Positions 57,336 through 64,000 of a stretch of DNA of 64,000 bases are shown piece after piece. Below the pieces are notes generated by a model. It saw nothing but the letters and a program-made list of their open reading frames with translations, had not been told where the DNA came from and made no database searches. Location of the stretch: assembly GCA_030844895.1 (NCBI GenBank), contig CM061229.1, positions 120,417,682 to 120,481,681 of the forward strand, given 5' to 3'. The position numbers and the translations under genes are program-made. The DNA comes from Ambrosia x helenae. Taxonomy: Eukaryota > Streptophyta > Magnoliopsida > Asterales > Asteraceae. Each line of letters starts with the position of its first letter. Position 1 is the first letter of the stretch.

Positions 57336-57611
57336 ATGGCGTCCAACTCCTCAAACAATGCTCTGAGTGCCAAGGAGATTTCAGCAATGTAGGGTATCAT
57401 CAGATTGTCCCGTCATCCTGACCATGATCGTTCTTCCACCGATGCTCTTGATCGTCTGGCAGAACATTGTGCATTCCTGCTGTCACAAGAAGACATGCGT
57501 CCTGATAACTTAGATGATCAGGGTACTTCTGATGGGAAGCCTTTAAAGATGAAGAAGTTATCCGAGTTGGGAGATGTGAAGAAGACGACCACCAGGAAGG
57601 TTAGGGGTTAG
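57336..57611 (+). pseudogene. Small unrecognised ORF with one in-frame stop
   Basis: A 92-codon frame beginning MASNSSNNALSAKEISAM, with a TAG at 57390-57392. It continues GIIRLSRHPDHDRSSTDALD and ends in a Lys/Arg-rich tail (VKKTTTRKVRG) at TAG/TAA 57609-57611. It has its own upstream TATA-like box and sits in the same orientation as the PF04195-like gene. I do not recognise the family. Confidence 0.4.
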
Positions 57612-57647
57612 GATATCTTTTCCATGTGTTGGAGTCTTTATCTAGTA

Positions 57648-58036
57648 TGATAGCTCTCCAGGTTAGTAGAAAGTGTCCTCTCCTATTGGGGGTGTGACCC
57701 CTTTTATAGGAGAGTCCGTATGCCACCATTACCCAAGTCCTAACCGTGGTTAGGTTGTCTCCATCACCCTTAATTATGTTAGTAAGGTGATATATGGAAA
57801 GCTAAATTGAAGGGAATAGTGGAATCAAGTACCGCCTTTATTGGTATGGTTACGTGATTCATGCATGGCTATTGACCATGCATGATATTCGCCTTGACCG
57901 GCATATGACCAATCTTTGACTGTTGACTGATCATTAATGAGCTTTGACCAAGTCCTGCGCGTGGCATTCTTCCACGTGATTATATTGTGCCGGGTTTGGG
58001 TACGCGAAATGGTGTATTCAGTACCCAATCCCATCA
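57648..58036 (-). mobile_element. LTR (5' in the inferred minus orientation) of the Tat-like element
   Basis: 389-bp partner of 52485-52873. The minus-strand TATA box CTATAAAAGGGG is about 25 bp before a GTCACACCCCCAATAGG segment where transcription could start. Confidence 0.85.
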
Positions 58037-58601
58037 TGTATTATTTATCATAAATAAATCACAAATTAATAATGAAATAAAATACGTTTCCAATCACAAT
58101 ACTATTAAGTCAAAACAAGGTAACTAAGCACAAACAGGATACAACAATGTCAACCATCATACCCACTAAAATCTTACCATAACCAAGATATTAACGGGAG
58201 TTGAGAAGCTGAGGATGATATGCAGACAAGTCTTACTTCTATCAGAAGATAGATAGATTCTATCTATTGACACATACAACTTCAAAGCCATATCGACATA
58301 GAACTCAAATAAATGCATGCATATTTACTCAAAGATCCTGCCATCTTTTGTCTGTCGCTATTGCTCCTGTTGCCGCAAAAGGTGTCGCCGCTAAAAGTAA
58401 TTATCTACGTGGCATTATCTTTTAACTTTTTTTTTGCCACGTGGCATGCCACGTGGTGGATTCCTGCGTAATCTGGGCAAGACTTTTAGCGGCGACGTCG
58501 CCGCTAAAGGTCTTTTTTTTTTGCTGTTCGTTTACTCCGCACACGCATAACCAAACTAAATAATAACAAAAATAATTAACCAACATTTACATATATATAA
58601 A
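58037..58601. other. Gene-free flank with clustered palindromes
   Basis: No gene is seen. 58385-58508 holds GCCGCTAAAAG and its inverse, a 20-bp perfect palindrome with two CACGTG boxes (58437-58456) and a 24-bp perfect palindrome centred on GACGTC (58485-58508). Confidence 0.7.
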
Positions 58602-58783
58602 CTAGTGGGAATGCCCGCGCGTTGCCGCGGGTAAACCCATTCCGTTGCTCTTCGTCTTGTGAGTCTAGTCATGTTGTTTTGTTTATAAACCTTTAGTTGT
58701 ATAACTAAAAGCAAACTTATCCAGACCACAACTACATTTTTTTAATGATACAACTACTATCTAACATACAGGTAATTAGGTCA

Positions 58784-58829
<46 letters not shown>

Positions 58830-61536
58830 CATACCACTTCCATCATAACTAAAAATTTTTATTTTTTAAATCTAACAGATCTTGATTGTTTCCTGCATGA
58901 CCCACCCAATTTGCAAGTTTTACATAAGCCCAACAAAATCCTAAACCCCTAATGCACATGAACTTATGCGTGAGCCAATACCAATTTAATTTTCAAAAAA
59001 AAATTATTTAACCTCCAAATTAACAAAATCACAATGGAAGTTGATGGTAGGGGTAATTGTTGCCCATTTTTACACCAATGTGAGCACTGGTAGCACAACT
59101 AAACCTCTAAATTATTTAAAACAATGATGAGAAGTTAAAAGTCACCTGCTACAAGTGGGTCAAAACCTAAATATAATCAAGATTAATAAATGAAGCACAA
59201 GGAACAAGCTAACTACAAACTTAGCCAAAACATGCATACTCACAATTTAATCTAATATGTAGTCTGCAACGCTGATAATATCTGGTCACATAACCAAATA
59301 AGAAAATAGTAATATGTGAAATATAATAATATTGTTCCTCTATTCAAGATGTCCATTATATATTAGAAGATGTCCATTATATATGAGCCACATTCACTTC
59401 TTTTACACGTAATGGAATAGAGTGCGTTAGCCAGAAAACCAAATATCATGCCTTCTAAATCCTTGAGGCGGAAGGTTCAATCCTACAAGATGCACGTATA
59501 AGAGTATTTAGGTGTTGGTTAGCTTTTCGTAAAAAAAGTTAACAAGTGATACTATATACTCAACAGAGGTATTGTAATATTGTTTCCACTTTCCAGGCTT
59601 GCTAAAATTAAAGTACTAAATGATTTGTTGTAACGAAGGTATTAAATGATTTGTAAATGGAAATAAATTTAGTCTCCGAAGCTTTTATGACGTAAATTGT
59701 TATTTGTGTCTTTTTGTACCCATCAAAAGAGAACTTTACCAACAACCAATTAGAGATACTTATTGATTAGTGATTATTTAGCAGGTACCCCACCATTTTG
59801 AGACAAGCACCTGCAAGTGAAGGAACATAACATGAAATTAGTAGTATGAAGAAATATACAAAAAAAAAAGTTATTGAGACTTTTATATAAATATTTTGTA
59901 CCAGCAATATAATTACATAAATTAAAAAAGATGATGGCATTACATACAACATTCAGATTGTGGCGACTCCACCGAAGAAGTATGCAGATGTCATCTATGG
60001 CGCGATCTAAGAACGATTGTTCTGTTATAAGATAAAACTAAATGAGCTGGATAAAGGAAACGATGACATAATTTATAGTAAAGACGACTAAAGTAGCTTC
60101 ATGTGACCCTCGAAAGTCGAAACACGGCAGGATGCATGTAATAAATGTTTCTCTTTTACCCATGCCTATACTCTTGCAAAAGTTGTTGAACGCTAAGTAG
60201 TACCCGCAATCAAATGTCTCAAAGATTTATAAAATCATAAATTTTGTTATGTATGAGATAAGTATTACATAAAATCATCACTCCAAAAGTTTCTCTAGCA
60301 ATGTAACTACAGAATTTGTTCGATCCATGGATATTAATAAAAACACACTCACCCAACCTACACGCATGACATACCTGGTTTAGTTTGGAAATCTCCACTC
60401 CCTTGACAGACACAAGGTTACAGTAACTGTTTATAAGCAACATCAACAAGGAAATTTAGAATTTAAGCATGCTATCTTTGTTTTTGTTGTCTAAAACAAT
60501 TAAATCTTCTCTTATTAATTGTAATAAGTAAATAAACGTGAGCCACGCGTATATTTCACTATATTGACAAGATGTGATACTGGCTAATTAAACTAACCTC
60601 CTAGAAGTATGCCAATTACCGAGATATACAAGAAAAACAGGAAAAATGATCTTATTATTTGGTACACTTATACAGCAGTAAGCATGCCAGGCCAAGTTAT
60701 ACTGAACTGAAACACGCAAACTAAACCATTGTTCTATCAGCTTCAAACCCTTCGCTTCGAGGGGTACTCAGATACGCCAGAAGAAACTGCACAAGTAAAC
60801 CCAAATCTGCAAATTAGTATCCCAAGTATTTAATAATTAAATAAATCATATTAATATTACAAAGATTTTGTACAAACTCTTCACCTTTTCAAAGTCACCA
60901 CATCAGAAACCACTCCAAATCTTGACATAAAAAACAAATAATTTAACAATCAGCAACAACAACATTCATAAAACTAACAACATTGAATCCCCAATCAGTG
61001 ATAGATAACAACAGTTAATAACAAATATGGATGGAAAAGAACAAACGAATTTACAATTCATTAGAATAATAACGATCGGTTGTAAAAAAAAATACCTCTG
61101 GATGGAAACTAATAGTCCTTGCGAGGAGATAGAGAGAGATTGAAGATAACTGTGTGATGAAACCTACAATTGATACATATGGATTTAATACTACATTTAA
61201 ATTTGGGATTGATCGAGTTAATGATGATTAAAGCACTCTTAACAAAGAGATTGGTGTTTATGGTTGATGGTTCACATTCTAAACATTTAAGAAATTGATT
61301 GCTAAAGGATGTTTAGTTTACACATAAGGGTAAGTTTGGAAGAGGATTTGATATTGTGAGTATGAGATGATGCTAAAATTACAACAATACCCTCCTAAGT
61401 GTCTTAATTGTCCCTAACATGCCCATAATACCCTTATGAAATAAGCTTTATTCTCTTATACTTGTTGCTTTAAAAATTGTACCCATGTCAAAATTACAAT
61501 ATGGTACATCACTCCTCCTTAATAAGATAATATAGA
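58602..61536 (-). mobile_element. Helitron 3 (non-autonomous)
   Basis: The minus-strand 5' end at 61536 is TCTATATTATCTTATTAAGG, identical over 20 bases to Helitron 1. The 3' end at 58602-58605 is CTAG preceded, in element sense, by the hairpin CCGCGGCAACGCGCGGGC. The subterminal text AATTAAGACACTTAGG is shared with Helitrons 1 and 2. Exon-like pieces remain on the minus strand (for example LVSVKGVEISKLNQ before GTATGT near 60380, and CLKMVGYLLNNH after TTGCAG near 59815), but I cannot name the donor gene. No RepHel is encoded. Confidence 0.85.
58787..58828. repeat. Poly(A) run, 42 bases
   Basis: Uninterrupted A tract within Helitron 3. The neighbouring sequence does not show a SINE or LINE. 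Confidence 0.9.
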
Positions 61537-61859
61537 TAAACATACCAAGTTTAACCAACATTCGTCAAAACATATCAAACAAACTAAACTAACATACCAA
61601 CCTAATATTTGATTCAAGCATACACCATCAAAACTAAACAAACATACCAAAACTGCCTAAAAGTCTTCGTCTTCATCGTCGTGATCGTGTCACTATTACC
61701 ACTTTCGCCTTGATTTTCAAACCTTTGAGTTTGGACCAAATGATTCAAATCTGGAAAAAAAAAAACTGAAAAAAATATAAAACTATCATACACACCAATT
61801 CAAATCTGAGAACAAGTCCTTAGAACTATAACTATCATACACATACTAAACAAAGATAA
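61537..61859. other. Gene-free spacer between two Helitrons
   Basis: AT-rich, with repeated AAACATACCAA motifs. Nothing else can be supported. Confidence 0.6.
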
Positions 61860-62195
61860 CTAGGTTTAAACCCGCCGCGCGTTGCCGCAGCGGGGGCGAA
61901 CGGGTTACTGCGTCATATATAGCCGTCGCGCCTAACGTACCATGCCCGTCATCTCATCGCGCCGGACGGGAACGCCACCCTCGGTGGGTTGAGAAGTAAA
62001 TGACAATTATAATCACCTAGCACACAACGGGAGACGCCCAAATCCTCGTTCTTTAAAGAGTTACAGTTAGCAAATAAATGCATTCCACAATTAGAAAGCA
62101 ACAAATGTTAGCAAGGGGACAATATGCAACGGTAAATCGGCACTAACAAACACAGACGAATGGCGCTTGACGTGTTTCACAAAGGCTGAGACATT

Positions 62196-62237
62196 AAGGT
62201 TTATAACAAACAAACCAAGGTTTATAACAAACAAACC
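62196..62237. repeat. Perfect 2 x 21-bp tandem repeat
   Basis: AAGGTTTATAACAAACAAAC plus C occurs twice head to tail. Confidence 0.95.
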
Positions 62238-62475
62238 ACTGCAACACGTTAGCCGGTTGCGTTTAGAGCGCCCTCACAGCTAGCTAGCTAACAAACGAAT
62301 GCAATGGTGGTCATTATAGCCATCGGAAAAATATCCTGTCATCATTGCCCATGAACGCAGGTAAACCGAAAATCCAATCGGTAAACAAACAGCTAGAAAA
62401 TGCAAATATTTGCACTTAGTAATCCTCAACCGGCTAACAGAAGACAACGCGACAAAGGCAACACGCTTGCCACAA

Positions 62476-62945
62476 TTCGATATATTGGTTCTAAAATACC
62501 ATATTTAGGCCATTGCATATGAAGTTGGCAAATAATAGTTCCACAGCACAAAGCAAACAACGACTTGCATAGGTTGATATCCATTTCTAACATTTTAATA
62601 ACTATATCAGATGCAAGGTAGACCCATTTTTTTCAAGCAAATTCAATATACTGCTTCTAATAGACCACATTTAGGGACATTGCACATGATGTTGTCAAAT
62701 AACAGTTCACAGTACAAAGTAACAACAAGCTCCATAGCTTGATCATGCATTTTGTTCAGGAAAAAAAAGCAATGTATTGGTTCAAAAAGACACAGACCAA
62801 CTAAGCAAACATGTTCAATATCTTCTTCTAAAAGACCCAATTTAGTGACATCACACAACAGATGCAATGAAATAACTAAATAACTATAGCAGATGCAATG
62901 CTAACGACAACTTGCATAGCTTGACTATCCACTTTTAGCATTTAA
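62476..62945. repeat. Three diverged ~166-172-bp tandem repeats
   Basis: Units start at 62476 (TTCGATATATTGGTTCTAAA), 62642 (TTCAATATACTGCTTCTAAT) and 62814 (TTCAATATCTTCTTCTAAAA). Each is followed by a CATTTAGG/AATTTAG-type block, and a CTTGCATAG(G/C)TTGA-like block recurs near the unit ends. Confidence 0.75.
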
Positions 62946-63849
62946 AAAAATATAGCAATTGCAATCTCAACCAGACATTTTTCGGACAAATCCGGTGATA
63001 TGGACAAAGGCGTTATCATCTAGCATAAAAGGCTCAGACACTATAAGGCGAACCGCATTACACGTCAACCGGTTGCAATAGAGGTATGCCATCACAGTAG
63101 ACGTACAGGGCCAACACGAAACGAAGAAAGTCGTTGTCGTCATCGCCAAAGCGGTCAGATACAATATCGGTACCATACACAGGCAATGGAAGCCTTGAAA
63201 TTTCATTTCGATGACAAAGAAGCATCTAATCACCGAAACGAATATCTTCTTGAAACCTAATCAAGGCGACAAACAGCGAACATACATTCGCACAAAACAA
63301 CAATCTAAACCAGCAAATTTGTGAGGGATATAGCAAACCTTAGCATCATCTCGAAGCTATAGGTCATTAACAGAAGAAGAAACCGACCGCCGCACCAATA
63401 AAGGCTAGAACCACAGCACCGCCGCCAGCATCACCACCTAGGGTTTCGAAATCATCATACAAAAGTTCAGATTTTTTTTATTACCACAACCATAACTAAC
63501 CAAATTACAATAACAAATACTAACTAAACACAAAATCAAGAAAACCAATAACAAGACAACAACTTTAAGCAACCAATCAACAAATACCAATTCAAATAAA
63601 CACCCAGATCTCAAAACCAGACCAAAAACAAAGAAAGCAACAAGATTTCACAAGATCTGAAGGTGTAAGTGTTAAATTTGATACATTTTGGCATCACTAT
63701 GACAGAACAAACATTATCTTAAACCAAAATAGATCGAAAAAAAAAACCTTACCGTCACCGTCGGTCGGGAGTCGGGCGGCCAGGAACGAGAGGGAGAAGG
63801 AGGTTGAACGGTGGTGGGTCTGCTCCAGTGGGTCTGCTCCGGTGATGGT

Positions 63850-64000
63850 GGTTCCGGTGAGTGTGAGAAGGAAAAAGAAAGAGGGAGATGAGAGAGGAGT
63901 GAGAGATCGAGAGGAGAGTGAGAATGAGAGAATGAGATGCAGAGAGATAGAGAGCAGAGAGAGAGACTATGAGAGGGAAAAAGAACAGAGAGAGAGACTA
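63850..64000. repeat. Purine-rich GAGA stretch
   Basis: Low-complexity GAGAGA/AGAGAGAG sequence with few interruptions to the window end. It might be the pyrimidine-rich 5' UTR of a captured minus-strand gene, but no coding exon supports that. Confidence 0.6.

Larger units (their letters stand above)
52485..58036 (-). mobile_element. Tat-like non-autonomous LTR element with antisense gene
   Basis: Direct terminal repeats 52485-52873 and 57648-58036 (389 bp) differ at about seven bases. On the minus strand they run TGATGGGATTGG ... AGAGCTATCA. A minus-strand TATA box (CTATAAAAGGGG) lies in each LTR (about 52540 and 57703), and a minus-strand purine tract GGACTGGGGGGACT lies at 52874-52887. 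Transcription is therefore inferred leftwards. No reverse transcriptase or integrase is present. The long gene inside runs the opposite way, as in antisense ORFs of the Tat lineage. No standard PBS and no convincing 5-bp duplication were found. Confidence 0.65.
61860..64000 (-). mobile_element. Second minus-strand Helitron-like element, 5' end outside or not found
   Basis: CTAG (61860-61863) is followed by GTTTAAACCCGCCGCGCGTT and GCCGCAGCGGG, in element sense a CG-rich hairpin then CTAG and host T. The body has tandem repeats (62196-62237, 62476-62945) and a purine-rich GAGAGA stretch at 63850-64000. Open stretches at 62643-62867 and 62967-63233 on the minus strand match nothing I recognise. 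No 5' TC terminus can be placed before the window ends. Confidence 0.5.

Noticed and set aside
62476..62945. CRISPR-like array
   Set aside because: Unit length, divergence and the lack of short direct repeats with spacers do not fit, and the context is a plant Helitron-like element.
62643..63233. Minus-strand frames near the window end as captured genes
   Set aside because: The first covers the diverged tandem repeats. The second has no recognised domain and no clear splice borders.

Overview
This window looks like repeat-rich plant nuclear DNA, most likely from a eudicot of the daisy family (Asteraceae). That assignment is inference from the repeat content: Sirevirus/Maximus-type Copia elements with a long extra ORF after pol, a 'putative gypsy-type transposon' (PF04195-like) gene, and small Helitrons with CG-rich 3' hairpins. 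No complete host gene, rRNA, tRNA or CRISPR array is visible. The only long intact coding sequence is the 1,506-residue Gag-Pol of a young Copia element at 34726-41320. Nearly everything else is nested, decayed mobile elements, some carrying pieces of host genes.

Layout. 1-2870: 3' end of Copia A (extra ORF, then 3' LTR), interrupted by a non-autonomous hAT element (329-2017). 2871-6237: 3' end of LINE ORF1 and all of a broken ORF2. 6238-10436: AT-rich, minus-strand Helitron-like DNA with B3-domain-like exon fragments and a MITE. 10437-17608: 3' half of Copia B (integrase to RNase H, a 1,129-codon extra frame, 3' LTR). 17609-24301: 5' part of Copia A on the minus strand. 24302-25746: 5' part of the same LINE ORF1, minus strand. 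26432-27129: solo LTR of the Copia B family. 27130-30198: Gypsy gag/protease remnant, a TAA microsatellite and LTR-like DNA. 30199-33186: Helitron 1, holding a PIF/Harbinger remnant and a STRUBBELIG-type kinase exon. 33196-34714: hAT-like element. 34726-41320: complete Copia C. 41321-43900: 5' end of a minus-strand Gypsy element, with a Harbinger MITE in it. 43901-47152: small DNA transposons. 47153-52238: Helitron 2 with intron-containing fragments of RPN9, WDR74/NSA1 and RRP5. 52485-58036: Tat-like LTR element with a multi-exon gene antisense to its LTR promoter. 58602-61536: Helitron 3 (minus). 61860-64000: another minus-strand Helitron-like element.

The strongest structural result is that Copia A and the LINE are each split into two pieces in opposite orientations. 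The five bases flanking the two Copia A LTRs match (GACAC on the element strand), and the two halves of LINE ORF1 join in frame across that target site. This implies one Copia insertion into one LINE, later split by an inversion of at least about 15 kb, or a misassembly. The second theme is gene capture: three Helitrons with near-identical ends carry different host cargo. The third is long extra ORFs in LTR elements, sense in Copia B and antisense in the Tat-like element.
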